From assembly GCA_014239155.1 (NCBI GenBank), contig JAAZZQ010000052.1, forward strand, positions 1 to 59,465: a stretch of DNA of 59,465 nt, given 5' to 3'. The position numbers and the translations under genes are program-made. This stretch comes from Lachnospiraceae bacterium. Its GTDB lineage: Bacteria; Bacillota; Clostridia; Lachnospirales; Lachnospiraceae. This document shows positions 43,872 through 53,374 of the stretch, in pieces; the first letter of the stretch is position 1, and the number at the start of each line of letters is the position of its first letter. The notes beneath the pieces were generated by a model. That model did no database searches and had not been told where the DNA came from. It saw only the letters and a list, made by a program, of their open reading frames with translations.

Positions 43872-45068
43872 ATGAGTATGAAGGAATATATTGACGAGGC
43901 CGAGGCAGCATTGCTTCACACCTACAATCGGTACCAGATTGTGTGGGATCGGGGTGATGGTATGTATATGTACGATATCGAGGGAAAGAAATATCTTGAT
44001 TTTGTGGCAGGTATTGCAGTGTTTGCGCTTGGCTATAACAACAAGGCGTACAATGACGCGCTCAAGGCGCAGATTGACAAAGTAATTCACACATCAAATT
44101 ATTATTACAATATTCCCGCAATCGAGGCGGCAAAGAAACTCAAAAAGGTTTCGGGCATGGACAGAATCTTTTTTACTAATAGCGGTGCGGAGGCAGTTGA
44201 GGGGGCGCTGAAAGCAGCGCGCAAGTATGCATTTTTGCGAGATGGGCGTACAGACCATGAGATAATTGCTATGAATCATTCTTTTCACGGACGCACAATG
44301 GGTGCACTCTCAGTGACAGGAAATCCACATTACAGGGAGGCATTTGAGCCGCTCATTGGCAATGTTAGATTTGCGGATTTCAATGACTTTGAAAGTGTCA
44401 AGGAACAGGTGACGGATAGAACGTGTGCGGTTATTTTTGAGACAGTTCAGGGCGAGGGCGGTATCTATCCGGCGACGGAGGCGTTTATGCGGCAGGTGCG
44501 GGCGCTTTGTGATGAGCGGGGAATCCTGCTGATTCTGGACGAAATCCAGTGTGGTATGGGACGGACAGGTACGATGTTTGCGTGGCAGCGTTTCGGCGTG
44601 AAACCGGATATTCTGACAAGCGCAAAGGCAATTGGTTGTGGCGTTCCAGTCGGTGCGTTTATGATGACAGAGAAAGTGGCACAGCAGTCGCTGACAAGCG
44701 GGGATCACGGGACAACCTACGGCGGCAATCCACTTGCGTGTGTGGCGGTTTCAAAAGTGATTGATTTGTTTGAGGAGCAGGATATTTTGGCGAATGTAAA
44801 TGAGACAGGAGTTTATTTATACGAAAAATTAGAGGCGTTGACGGAAAAGTATGACCATATCAAGGCACATAGAGGTATTGGTTTGATGCAGGGATTGGAG
44901 TGTGGCATGTCAGTCAATGAAATTATCAACAGGGCGATTGAGAAAGGACTTTTGTTAATTAACGCAGGCGCAAATATTATTCGATTTATTCCGCCCTTGA
45001 TTGTGTCAAAGGCAGATGTAGACAATATGATAGAAATTGTAGATGCTTGCTTTGCAGAGCAACAGTGA
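43872..45068 (+). CDS. argD: Acetylornithine aminotransferase
   Basis: 398 residues, GGGAGG before the ATG. A class III PLP enzyme that converts N-acetylglutamate semialdehyde to acetylornithine. Conserved blocks: FFTNSGAEAVEGALKAARKY, FHGRTMGALSVTG, ILDEIQCGMGRTG, and K252 in TSAKAIGCGVPVGAF, which binds PLP. It ends the operon; argF and argC are absent from the window. Confidence 0.96.
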   Translation: MSMKEYIDEAEAALLHTYNRYQIVWDRGDGMYMYDIEGKKYLDFVAGIAVFALGYNNKAYNDALKAQIDKVIHTSNYYYNIPAIEAAKKLKKVSGMDRIFFTNSGAEAVEGALKAARKYAFLRDGRTDHEIIAMNHSFHGRTMGALSVTGNPHYREAFEPLIGNVRFADFNDFESVKEQVTDRTCAVIFETVQGEGGIYPATEAFMRQVRALCDERGILLILDEIQCGMGRTGTMFAWQRFGVKPDILTSAKAIGCGVPVGAFMMTEKVAQQSLTSGDHGTTYGGNPLACVAVSKVIDLFEEQDILANVNETGVYLYEKLEALTEKYDHIKAHRGIGLMQGLECGMSVNEIINRAIEKGLLLINAGANIIRFIPPLIVSKADVDNMIEIVDACFAEQQ

Positions 45069-45082
45069 TAGGGTAACTTATT

Positions 45083-45252
45083 AGGAACCGTTTAAAAATA
45101 ACTTTTAATATTGCTTGTCTTTTTCTACGATATCATATTGCTAAAGCAATTACTCAAAAATCAGTTACATAGCCTGCTATGCGCCTGATTTTCGAGTGGC
45201 ACTCTCGAAAAAATCCTACGCACTATTTAAAAGTTATTTCTTAACAGTTCCT
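45083..45252. repeat. MITE-like palindromic element with ~26-bp terminal inverted repeats
   Basis: AGGAACCGTTTAAAAATAAC and further bases at the left end match the reverse complement of the right end (AGGAACTGTTAAGAAATAAC) at 23 of 26 positions. Inside are hairpins (ATCAG/CTGAT; TCGAG/CTCTCGA). The 170-base size, long arms and lack of coding capacity suggest a non-autonomous transposable element lying just after argD. No clear target duplication was found. Confidence 0.6.
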
Positions 45253-45329
45253 CAGATGGGATAAAGCTCTGTGAAATGCTGTTTGCAATAAAAGCAAATG
45301 TCAATATAGATAATTTAAGAGGAGTTTTA

Positions 45330-46841
45330 ATGAAACATGATAGGATAAAAAAGAGAATGCTTGGTGTGGCAGCAGCACTTGTAGCGATAGTGCTCGTTTG
45401 GTTTGTCGTATTTTGGTATCACACAGATTCTGGAAAAATAAATAACTCTTTGACAGAACTTGTAAACCGGAAAGAAACGATTCATTTGTGGTACACAGAC
45501 GACGCTCTGACAGATTATTTAAATAGTAAGACTTTAGAGTTTTATAATAGTACAGATATTCGAGTGAATGTAAAATTAGTATCGGGACTCGAGTATCTCG
45601 AAGCAATCAACACGGCAAGTCTGGATGATGAAGTAGATACACCGGACATTTATATATTGAGTAACAATTCTCTTGAGAAAGCATATTTGGCAGGACTTGC
45701 GACACAATTGCCGGATAGTGCGCCCGTGTACGAGGAACAGTTGTTTCATGAAGCAGCGCAAGATGCAGTACTATATGATGGAAAGTATGTGGCGTGTCCA
45801 ATGTACTATGAGACAAGTGCCTTGCTTTACAATAAGACCTATTTGCAGCAGATTGCAGATGAGGCAAATGGCGCAGGAGGGAGTGAGGCAGACGATGGGG
45901 AAAATGCAGAGGAAGAAAATACAAGCGTGACAGATGCAGTGACTGCAGAGCAGTTGATTCCCACATCAATTGTAGATATCTTGACCTTTGCAGATCAGTA
46001 TTCGACACCGGAAAATGTGGAGTATTTCTTTCGGTGGGATGTGTCAGATATTTTTTATAATTATTTTTTTATAGGAAATTATATATCTGCAGGCGGTGCT
46101 GCAGGGGATGATAAATCATTGATTGATATTTACAATACAGAGTCTATTTCTAGCCTGAAAGTGTATCAGGATATGAATCAATTCTTTTCCATTGACACCA
46201 AGGAGACGAATTACGACACAATTATGCAGGAGTTTCAAGAGGGAAAAATCATCTATACGATTGCGACAAGTGACTGTATTGGGCGGCTTGACAAGGCAGC
46301 TGAGAATGGTGAATTTGAATATGAATATGGGCTTGCAAAACTGCCTGACATTAATCAGGAGCTTTCGACGAAAGGGATGTCTGTGACAAACGCATTGGTT
46401 ATCAATGGATATTCTGATCACAAAGAGTCCGCGGGGCGTTTGATGGAGTTTTTAATTAAAAATGCAAGCTCTGATTTGTACAATATGACAGGGAAGCTTT
46501 CGGCGGTAAATCGGGATAGCTATGAAAATGCAAACGAAGCCGTGTTTATGCAAAATTATCGGGAATCCGTGCCAATACCCAAGATGTTAGAGACTGCAAA
46601 CTTTTGGGTGGAGTTGGAAATTTGTTTTGCAAAGGTCTGGGGCGGTGAGGATGCAAATACCCAGTTACGACAACTCTCCGAGCAGATAAAAACTCAGCTT
46701 GCGGGGGAGCCTGTCACAGAGATGCCACTCGAGGACCCTCAAGTGGAACTTTTGCCTGCTGTCGAGTACGAGGAGGGTACAGGAGAACTGGATGTCGCAC
46801 CTAACAACGGATCACCTAGTCCAACGTCTGAGACACAATAA
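45330..46841 (+). CDS. Stand-alone membrane-anchored solute-binding protein
   Basis: 503 residues from the ATG at 45330 behind AGAGGAG. A hydrophobic segment (residues ~13-35) anchors the protein; no lipobox Cys. The family-1 solute-binding fold starts ETIHLWYTDDALTDYLNSKTLEFYN and includes CPMYYETSALLYNKTYL, EFQEGKIIYTIATSDCIGRL and WGGEDANTQLRQLSEQIKTQL. An acidic linker (~200-220) and a proline/glutamate-rich tail are unusual. No permease or ATPase is adjacent, so it may feed another transporter or act as a sensor, for example with the chemoreceptor downstream. Confidence 0.75.
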   Translation: MKHDRIKKRMLGVAAALVAIVLVWFVVFWYHTDSGKINNSLTELVNRKETIHLWYTDDALTDYLNSKTLEFYNSTDIRVNVKLVSGLEYLEAINTASLDDEVDTPDIYILSNNSLEKAYLAGLATQLPDSAPVYEEQLFHEAAQDAVLYDGKYVACPMYYETSALLYNKTYLQQIADEANGAGGSEADDGENAEEENTSVTDAVTAEQLIPTSIVDILTFADQYSTPENVEYFFRWDVSDIFYNYFFIGNYISAGGAAGDDKSLIDIYNTESISSLKVYQDMNQFFSIDTKETNYDTIMQEFQEGKIIYTIATSDCIGRLDKAAENGEFEYEYGLAKLPDINQELSTKGMSVTNALVINGYSDHKESAGRLMEFLIKNASSDLYNMTGKLSAVNRDSYENANEAVFMQNYRESVPIPKMLETANFWVELEICFAKVWGGEDANTQLRQLSEQIKTQLAGEPVTEMPLEDPQVELLPAVEYEEGTGELDVAPNNGSPSPTSETQ

Positions 46842-47189
46842 GCGTTCGCGTAGAGCAGTATTTTGTAAGTTGTGCATACAACACAGAATATTTGTGAATC
46901 TTAGAATAATTTTTTAAAAATAATCCAATTATAATTGTAAACTGGTGGCAACGGTTTTAAACATTAGTTCTAAGCTACTATGGAATCTGTTACTTTTCAT
47001 AGGTCGGGAATGCGCATATACTGTGCATTCCATAAGAATATGATTCAGGTATAAGGGGCGGTTTTTGCAAAGCAAAATTTCAAATATCGCCCCGAATAGT
47101 TACTATAAGTGGTTTTCTAGATCATAAATAGTAACTGGAATATTGAATTGTTATTACTGTTGTCAGAATAGTAAAGGAGATTTATAATT
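46842..47189. other. Intergenic region with several hairpins, no gene
   Basis: Stems: GGAATGC/GCATTCC (about 47008-47032); GGGGCG/CGCCCC enclosing TTTTGC-aaa-GCAAAA (about 47056-47092); AGTTACTAT/ATAGTAACT (about 47098-47135), which ends about 50 bases before the next ribosome site. The middle one could act as a terminator for the binding-protein gene. No reading frame worth listing. Confidence 0.45.
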
Positions 47190-47621
47190 ATGATTGGGAT
47201 TTTAATCGCGCTGATATCGGGGACACTGATGAGTGTGCAAGGAGTGTTCAACACAAAGGTGACAGAGTCATCCAGCCTATGGGCGGCAAATGCGTTTGTA
47301 CAGTTCACCGCATTTCTAGTGTGTATTATAGCGTGGCTGCTTGTAGATAGAACGTCTTTTCGTGAAGTGATCGCTGTGGAACCCAAATATGTTTTACTTG
47401 GTGGTGCTATGGGGGCTTTTATTACATTGACGGTTATCAAGAGCATGGATGCCCTCGGACCGTCAAAGGCAGTGATGCTTATTGTCATAGCACAACTGAT
47501 TATCGCATATTTGATAGAGCTATTTGGATTGTTTGGTGTGGAGAAGCAACCATTTAGTTGGCGGAAAGTTATTGGTGCCCTGATTGCCATTGGAGGATTT
47601 GTACTATTTAAGTGGGAGTAG
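47190..47621 (+). CDS. YdcZ/DUF606-type DMT transporter
   Basis: 143 residues with AAAGGAG before the ATG. Five membrane helices; GILIALISGTLMSVQGVFNTKV at the start and GGAMGAFITLTVIKSMDALGPSKAVMLIVIAQLI are typical of the half-size YdcZ family in the drug/metabolite transporter superfamily. Usually a pair of such proteins or a homodimer works; only one gene is present here. Substrate unknown. Confidence 0.85.
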   Translation: MIGILIALISGTLMSVQGVFNTKVTESSSLWAANAFVQFTAFLVCIIAWLLVDRTSFREVIAVEPKYVLLGGAMGAFITLTVIKSMDALGPSKAVMLIVIAQLIIAYLIELFGLFGVEKQPFSWRKVIGALIAIGGFVLFKWE

Positions 47622-47832
47622 TGCGTTGTCCTTATCTTTTGTCATTGTAAAAAAGAAAAATCCTGTATCATTTATAAGAAAAAAAGAATATGTTTTATAG
47701 GATAGAATAACGCTTTACTTTAACTTTAACAATGGAGAAATTCACCAAAAAGGTTCATAAATTTTGATTATAAATTAAGAGATTGGAGACTTTATTAAAA
47801 AAGAAATGTAATTTTGAAAAACGGAGGAACCA

Positions 47833-49518
47833 ATGATGCGTAACAATCAAATGCAGAATGGAGAGAAAAGTAGAAAATACATAGGGATTGGACTAAAGAT
47901 AGGATGTGTAATGGCTATTATGCAGATTTTCTTTGTTGTGATGGCACTTACTATATGTGTCTCTATGTTTCGGAACTTAATTACGGATATGCAAAAGGAG
48001 CGCTGTATTAATGGCACAGATATGCTGGGTTATGAACTTGGAAGGATTTCTGACAGTGAGGATATAAACCAGATGCTGGATGAGATGAAGCAGCATATGG
48101 GTTGTGAGTTTACTATTTTTGAGGGAGATATCCGCAAATATAGCACGGTGATGCAAAATGGAGAACGTGTGGTAGGGACGAAGTTGTCTTCAGAGCTGAA
48201 AGCGATTGTGTTGGATCAGGGGCAGAGTTATGTAGGAGAAGCAGATATTCTAGGTGTTAGTTATCTATGTTCCTATGTTCCCACAAAAGGAGAAGACGGA
48301 AAGGTTAATGGTTTGATTTTTGCCGGGCTTCCCACAACACAAGCGAAACAGGGAACCGCCAACGTGATTAATGTTATTTCTATTTTAAGTATTATCACTG
48401 TCACTTGTTGTGTATTGTTTCTAGCAATCTACCTGACAAAGAGAATATCCAGACCTTTGCGTGAGATTGCCCGTATGGCGCAGCGTCTAGAGAGGGGCGA
48501 TCTTGGATTGGCAAAGGACGAAAAGATACAGGTTGGTATTCATTCCCATGATGAGATTGGCTTTCTGGCGCGGGTTTTTGAGAAAACAATACAACAAATG
48601 CAGGTTTATATTGGTGAGATTTCTGATGTGCTGGGGGCGATTGCAGACGGTGATCTAACAATAAGTGCCAAACAAAATTATACAGGGGATTTTCAGTCCA
48701 TTCGGCGGTCTTTAGAGAGCATTCATTCCGCGTTAAATCATACTATGGGAAAGGTTGCTACCAGCGCCGGACAGGTTTCGACAGGAGCAGATCAAATGTC
48801 CCATACTGCGCAGTCGCTGGCACAGAGTACGACAGAACAAGCGAGCGCAGTCGAGGAGATTTCGGCAACTGTCACAGATATTTCTGAGAGCGCTAAGCAG
48901 ACTGCAGTTGCTGCAAAGGAAGCCGGAGAGTTTGTCAATCAGGTTAGTGAGAAATTGGCGGTTAGCATGGATTGCGTTAAAGAGCTGAATGTAGCAATGG
49001 TACATATTTCGGATTCCTCAGAAAAAATCAACACAATTATTGCCACAATCGAAAGTATTTCCTTTCAGATTAATATTTTGGCGCTCAATGCTGCCGTGGA
49101 GGCTGCGAGAGCAGGATCTGCGGGTAAGGGATTTGCCGTGGTTGCAGAGGAGGTTAGGAACTTGGCTGCAAAGTCTGACGAGGCAGCCAAGGCAACGAAG
49201 GAATTAATTGAAAGTTCTATAAACACTGTTGGCGAGGGCAGCCAAGCAATGATAAAAGTTACGCAAGCACTAGAACAGACCAATCAGATTGCAGATGGAG
49301 TGACGGATAAGATGACAACTGTTGTGGATGCTGTGGAGAAACAAACTGTGGCGATTGCGCAGGTCAATGAGGGCATTGAACAGATTTCTGCTGCGGTTCA
49401 GTCAAATTCCGCTACAAGTGAGGAGTGCGCTGCAGTCAGCGAGGAGTTGTCCTCTCATTCGAGTCTTTTAAGGAGCTTGATAAATTCTTTTAAACTCAAT
49501 GACGAAAAGCGTATCTGA
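47833..49518 (+). CDS. Methyl-accepting chemotaxis protein with extracellular Cache-like sensor
   Basis: 561 residues, GGAGG upstream. Membrane helices at ~20-45 and ~182-204 enclose a single-Cache-like sensor ([53 protein letters not shown]). A HAMP domain follows (~205-265) and then a long signalling coiled coil with the tip [22 protein letters not shown] that contacts CheA/CheW. It therefore reports an outside ligand to the flagellar motor. The adjacent glycan locus may decorate the flagellum, an inference. Confidence 0.93.
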   Translation: MMRNNQMQNGEKSRKYIGIGLKIGCVMAIMQIFFVVMALTICVSMFRNLITDMQKERCINGTDMLGYELGRISDSEDINQMLDEMKQHMGCEFTIFEGDIRKYSTVMQNGERVVGTKLSSELKAIVLDQGQSYVGEADILGVSYLCSYVPTKGEDGKVNGLIFAGLPTTQAKQGTANVINVISILSIITVTCCVLFLAIYLTKRISRPLREIARMAQRLERGDLGLAKDEKIQVGIHSHDEIGFLARVFEKTIQQMQVYIGEISDVLGAIADGDLTISAKQNYTGDFQSIRRSLESIHSALNHTMGKVATSAGQVSTGADQMSHTAQSLAQSTTEQASAVEEISATVTDISESAKQTAVAAKEAGEFVNQVSEKLAVSMDCVKELNVAMVHISDSSEKINTIIATIESISFQINILALNAAVEAARAGSAGKGFAVVAEEVRNLAAKSDEAAKATKELIESSINTVGEGSQAMIKVTQALEQTNQIADGVTDKMTTVVDAVEKQTVAIAQVNEGIEQISAAVQSNSATSEECAAVSEELSSHSSLLRSLINSFKLNDEKRI

Positions 49519-49946
49519 TAAAATTTGGTAGGATGACTTCTGATATATGCAAAAGAGAGAAAGCATACCATGAAACTGCTACATATTATAGCTGTATTTT
49601 AATCATTTGAGCAAGAAGTTACTGCCTACGGGCAATGGTTAGTTAACACTTTTAAATTGTTTGCAATTTTGGACAAAAAGTGTTATAGTTACAGCAATGA
49701 ACAATATTGACAACTGGTGGGAACAGTCACCAGTTGTCATGACATAAAAATTCTGTTATAATTTATCTCAATCTCAATAGAGTATTGCCTTTTAAAGTGG
49801 AAGATAAATACCACCTTTTTACTCAAATTAGAAAAGAGGTGGAGTAGTTCACAAAAAATTGTCATTTTAGTAAAAACATAATAGACTAATGTCGATATAA
49901 GAATAAATATATTTAAGTGTTTGAATAAAAGATTGGTTGGGAAAAA
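49519..49946. other. Intergenic region with nested hairpins and a strong promoter
   Basis: AACACTTTT/AAAAGTGTT with inner AAATTG-tttg-CAATTT (about 49645-49685) looks like a terminator region for the chemoreceptor gene. A 12-bp palindrome and promoter follow (listed separately), then GTGG/CCAC with a T-run (about 49797-49820) lies in the leader of the glycan locus. No reading frame. Confidence 0.5.
49708..49762 (+). promoter_or_regulatory. Promoter of the glycan locus overlapped by a 12-bp perfect palindrome
   Basis: TTGTCA (49734-49739) and TATAAT (49757-49762) are separated by 17 bases, a near-consensus sigma-A promoter. TGACAACTGGTG (49708-49719) is the exact reverse complement of CACCAGTTGTCA (49728-49739), so the right arm contains the -35 box. 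A repressor bound to the palindrome would block the promoter; alternatively the palindrome is a hairpin in a readthrough RNA. The leader is about 180 bases. Confidence 0.6.
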
Positions 49947-50891
49947 ATGAGAAAAGCACAGAAACAGGAAGTATTAGAGTTTATTCAGAGTTTGTATCAG
50001 GCTCATGAGGAAATTAAAGAAGCATTAAGTCAAAATAATTGTATTTTAGCACAAAATATGCTTGCCGAATGTCAGGAATTTGCAGTTTCACTAGGAAAAA
50101 GTATTGAAGGACTAGAAGGGCCGGGACATATTACAGTGTCTTTTGTTGAAGAATACTGTAATACTCTTTTTTTTGCTTACAATGAGTTAGACAGCAAGGC
50201 ATACAATGAAAATAAAATTTATAAAAAGCTAAGAAAGCAATTACTAAAAGTAGAGAATAGTGTAAAAAATGACATTGTTGCCAAAAAAGAAGTTGTTTTT
50301 CTTCCTTATAAAGCCAGTATGTGGGACAGCCTTGAGAGTGTTTGGAAGGCAGCAGATGCAGATGAACAATGTGATGCTTTTGTAGTCCCAATTCCATATT
50401 ACGATAAAAATCCAGATGGAAGCTTCCGTGAGATGCATTATGAAGGCAATCAGTATCCAGATTATGTACCAATTACAAGCTATGAGGATTATGATTTTAA
50501 AATGCGGAAGCCGGATGTTATTTATATACATAATCCATATGATAATATAAATCTTGTGACAAGTGTACCTCCATTTTTTTTCTCAGAGAATCTAAAAAAA
50601 TTCACTGACAAGCTGGTTTATATACCATATTTTGTACTAGATGAGATTAAGCCAGAGGAAGATGAAAAAATAAAGGGTATGAGACATTTCTGCACTGTGC
50701 CAGCAGTATTTAACGCAGACAGAGTGATTGTACAGTCTGAGGATATGAAACAAGTATATATTAAAGTACTTTTGGAGGCGACAAATAATGATACAGAGAT
50801 AGCGAGAAAATATTGGGAGGAAAAGATACTGGGACTTGGTTCTCCCAAGATTGATAAAGTATTGAATACAAGAAGAGAGGACTATTTGTAA
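49947..50891 (+). CDS. N-terminal part of a CDP-glycerol glycerophosphotransferase-like glycan enzyme
   Basis: 314 residues. A helical N-terminal region (~1-110, AQNMLAECQEFAVSLG) leads to a Rossmann-like domain: VVFLPYKASMWDSLESVWKAAD, VVPIPYYDKN, PDVIYIHNPYDNINLVTSVPPFFFS, LGLGSPKIDKVLNTRRED. In related Lachnospiraceae proteins this is followed by the nucleotide-binding half (VIFYNTSV...WWRPHPL). Here the frame stops after REDYL, and that half appears at 55437. The truncated protein would lack the donor site. It is the first gene after the strong promoter. Confidence 0.7.
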   Translation: MRKAQKQEVLEFIQSLYQAHEEIKEALSQNNCILAQNMLAECQEFAVSLGKSIEGLEGPGHITVSFVEEYCNTLFFAYNELDSKAYNENKIYKKLRKQLLKVENSVKNDIVAKKEVVFLPYKASMWDSLESVWKAADADEQCDAFVVPIPYYDKNPDGSFREMHYEGNQYPDYVPITSYEDYDFKMRKPDVIYIHNPYDNINLVTSVPPFFFSENLKKFTDKLVYIPYFVLDEIKPEEDEKIKGMRHFCTVPAVFNADRVIVQSEDMKQVYIKVLLEATNNDTEIARKYWEEKILGLGSPKIDKVLNTRREDYL

Positions 50892-50901
50892 TTGATAATT
50901 T

Positions 50902-52260
50902 ATGAAACGAATTTTATTAATATGCAACTATTTTGCACCAGATAATACAATTGCGGCAGTTAGAACAAGTAAATTGGCGAAGTATTTGCGTCAAAATGGA
51001 TATGAAGTACAAGTAATAACAGAAAAAAAAGAGATAAATATAGAGGATGAACTTTTAAAGTTAGATACAGAAGGTATCAAAGTATACTATGCATATCAGT
51101 CTAAGTTCTATAAGAGGTTTTATAATATATATCATAAAATAATTGAACCGCACAAAAAGAAACGTTTTGATAATTTAGAAAACAGATATAAAATCAATCC
51201 TAAAACAGGACATGAAGAATTTTATACTTATGAGGCAGCATATCCTATTTTGGGAAGTTTGGATTATATAGTGCAATTGATAAAACAATATGATTTATAT
51301 TTAAGTGTGAAAAAAACGCTAAGAAAACTTGATGGTTTTGACTATGTGATTACTTCCTATGGGGATATATTTAGCTTTTTTACCGGGAAGTATTATCGTA
51401 AGTGTCATAAAGAAATTTTGTGGATATTTGACATACGCGATGCAATTTATCGGTATAAATTTACACCAGATTATGTGAAATGGTTGGCAAAGAGATATGA
51501 AAGGCAGGTTTGGAAAAAAGCAGATTGTATTCTGGGAGTATCAAAGGGAATATGCAAAAAAGTGCCATTGAAATATAGAAAGAAAACATATTGCTTGACA
51601 AATGGGTATGATATGTCAGATCGGTATCATTTAAATACACAAAGACTGGATTGTTCAAAGTTAATATTTACATATACAGGATCTATGTATGGAGGGCTTG
51701 TCAATTTATCTATATTTTTTCAATGCGTCAAAGATGGGATAGAGCAGGGAGAAATAGACAAAGATGCAGTGGAATTTCATTTTGCTGGAAATGACTCGGC
51801 ATATAAAATATTTAAGAATCAGGCACAAAATTATAATTTAGGCAAAAATTGTGTTTCGCATGGAAAGCTTTCTCATAAGGATGCACTGCAATTGCAGCAG
51901 CAGTCTGATATTTTATTGGTGGCATCACACGATTATCAGAATAATGAAGGAGGCGTAATAACTGGTAAAGTATTGGAATACATGTCTGCTGATAAGCCTG
52001 TAATTGGTCTGATAATGGGAGATATAATGCACAGTGAACTGGCAGATATCATAAGAAAAACAAATTTGGGAATTGCATATGAGGAATCCCATAACGAGAC
52101 GGATTACAAAAATTTATATCTTTATATTTGCGAAAAATATAAAGAGTTTATGTGCTGTGGAAGGATAGAACATAATCCAAATAAAAAAGAGCTTCGTAAA
52201 TATGATTATAAGTTTTTATGTAAGCGATTAATAAAAATAATGAATCAAATTGAGAAGTAA
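50902..52260 (+). CDS. Glycosyltransferase, GT4-like (GT-B fold)
   Basis: 452 residues. The N-terminal acceptor half begins ILLICNYFAPDNTIAAVRTSKLAKYLRQNGYEVQVIT; the C-terminal donor half has FTYTGSMYGGLVN, SHGKLSHKDALQLQQQSDILLVAS and GKVLEYMSADKPVIGL. It transfers a sugar from a nucleotide donor, most likely in surface glycan or flagellin glycan assembly. It starts 10 bases after the truncated gene with no proper ribosome site (AATTGATAATTT), which fits an abrupt junction at this point. Confidence 0.85.
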   Translation: MKRILLICNYFAPDNTIAAVRTSKLAKYLRQNGYEVQVITEKKEINIEDELLKLDTEGIKVYYAYQSKFYKRFYNIYHKIIEPHKKKRFDNLENRYKINPKTGHEEFYTYEAAYPILGSLDYIVQLIKQYDLYLSVKKTLRKLDGFDYVITSYGDIFSFFTGKYYRKCHKEILWIFDIRDAIYRYKFTPDYVKWLAKRYERQVWKKADCILGVSKGICKKVPLKYRKKTYCLTNGYDMSDRYHLNTQRLDCSKLIFTYTGSMYGGLVNLSIFFQCVKDGIEQGEIDKDAVEFHFAGNDSAYKIFKNQAQNYNLGKNCVSHGKLSHKDALQLQQQSDILLVASHDYQNNEGGVITGKVLEYMSADKPVIGLIMGDIMHSELADIIRKTNLGIAYEESHNETDYKNLYLYICEKYKEFMCCGRIEHNPNKKELRKYDYKFLCKRLIKIMNQIEK

Positions 52261-52272
52261 AAGGAGAAAAAT

Positions 52273-53346
52273 ATGAGATATGCACTAATTGGCTGTGGGA
52301 GAATATCACCAAATCATATAGCAGCAGCACAAAACAGTGGACTGGAAATTGTAGCAATCTGTGACATTGATTCTGCCTGTATGGCGGATAAAGCACTTAA
52401 GTTTAAGTTGAGTGATCAAGTAAAGAAGTACACAAATTATATTGAAATGATTGAAAAGGAAAAACCAGAGTTGGTTGCAATTTGTACAGAAAGTGGGAAA
52501 CATGCAAAGATAGCATTGGATTGTATAGAACGGGGAATTCATTGCATTATAGAAAAACCGATTGCGTTGTCAATTAAGGAAGCGGATGCGATTATCGCTG
52601 CCTCAATTAAATACCACGTAAAAGTTAGCGCATGCCATCAAAATCGTTTTAATCGATCTGTACAGATAATTAGGGAAGCGGTTGATATGAACCGTTTCGG
52701 AAAACTTTTTTATGGTACAGCACATATTCGCTGGTGCAGAGATCATGAATATTATGATAGAGCAGCTTGGAGGGGTACTTGGGAACAAGATGGTGGAGCT
52801 TTGATGAATCAGTGCATTCACAATATTGATTTGCTTCGCTGGATGATGGGAAGTGAAATTGAAGAAGTCGTTGGCATGACAGATAAACTAAATCACAATT
52901 ATATTGAGGCTGAGGATTTTGGAATTGCATTGATAAAATTTAAGAATGGCAGTTATGGAGTTGTGGAAGGGACAACAGATATCTACCCCAAAAATTTAGA
53001 AGAAACGTTGTATATATTTGGCGAAAAAGGAACTGTAAAAGCGGGGGGGCAGTCGGTGAATGTAATTGAGGAGTGGCGTTTTTCAGACTTGTTGGATGAC
53101 CCCGAAGAAGTCAAGGTACGGTTTCATGAGAATCCCCCCAATGTGTATGGATACGGGCATACGCCATTATATGAGGATGTAATCAATGCGATAAAGAATG
53201 ATAGACAGCCATATGTTACAGCAATGGATGGCAAAAAAGCATTAGAACTCGTATTGGCAATCTATAAGTCTGCCGCCGAGGGTAAAAGTGTTAAGTTACC
53301 ACTTACAGAGTGCGCAACAATGGATTTTGCAGGTCGGTTTCGATAG
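52273..53346 (+). CDS. Gfo/Idh/MocA oxidoreductase, WbpB/WlbA-like sugar-nucleotide 3-dehydrogenase
   Basis: 357 residues, AAAGGAG upstream. The NAD(P)-binding fold starts YALIGCGRISPNHIAAAQ; EKPIALSIKEADA contains the conserved lysine-proline, and MNQCIHNIDLLRWMMG the active-site histidine. With the aminotransferase and acetyltransferase that follow it forms the trio that turns UDP-N-acetylglucosaminuronate into its 3-acetamido derivative. The 6-dehydrogenase (WbpA type) is not in the window. A run of seven G occurs at 53043-53049. Confidence 0.85.
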   Translation: MRYALIGCGRISPNHIAAAQNSGLEIVAICDIDSACMADKALKFKLSDQVKKYTNYIEMIEKEKPELVAICTESGKHAKIALDCIERGIHCIIEKPIALSIKEADAIIAASIKYHVKVSACHQNRFNRSVQIIREAVDMNRFGKLFYGTAHIRWCRDHEYYDRAAWRGTWEQDGGALMNQCIHNIDLLRWMMGSEIEEVVGMTDKLNHNYIEAEDFGIALIKFKNGSYGVVEGTTDIYPKNLEETLYIFGEKGTVKAGGQSVNVIEEWRFSDLLDDPEEVKVRFHENPPNVYGYGHTPLYEDVINAIKNDRQPYVTAMDGKKALELVLAIYKSAAEGKSVKLPLTECATMDFAGRFR

Positions 53347-53374
53347 ACAAAATTGTGAAAAAGAGGAAGTACAG

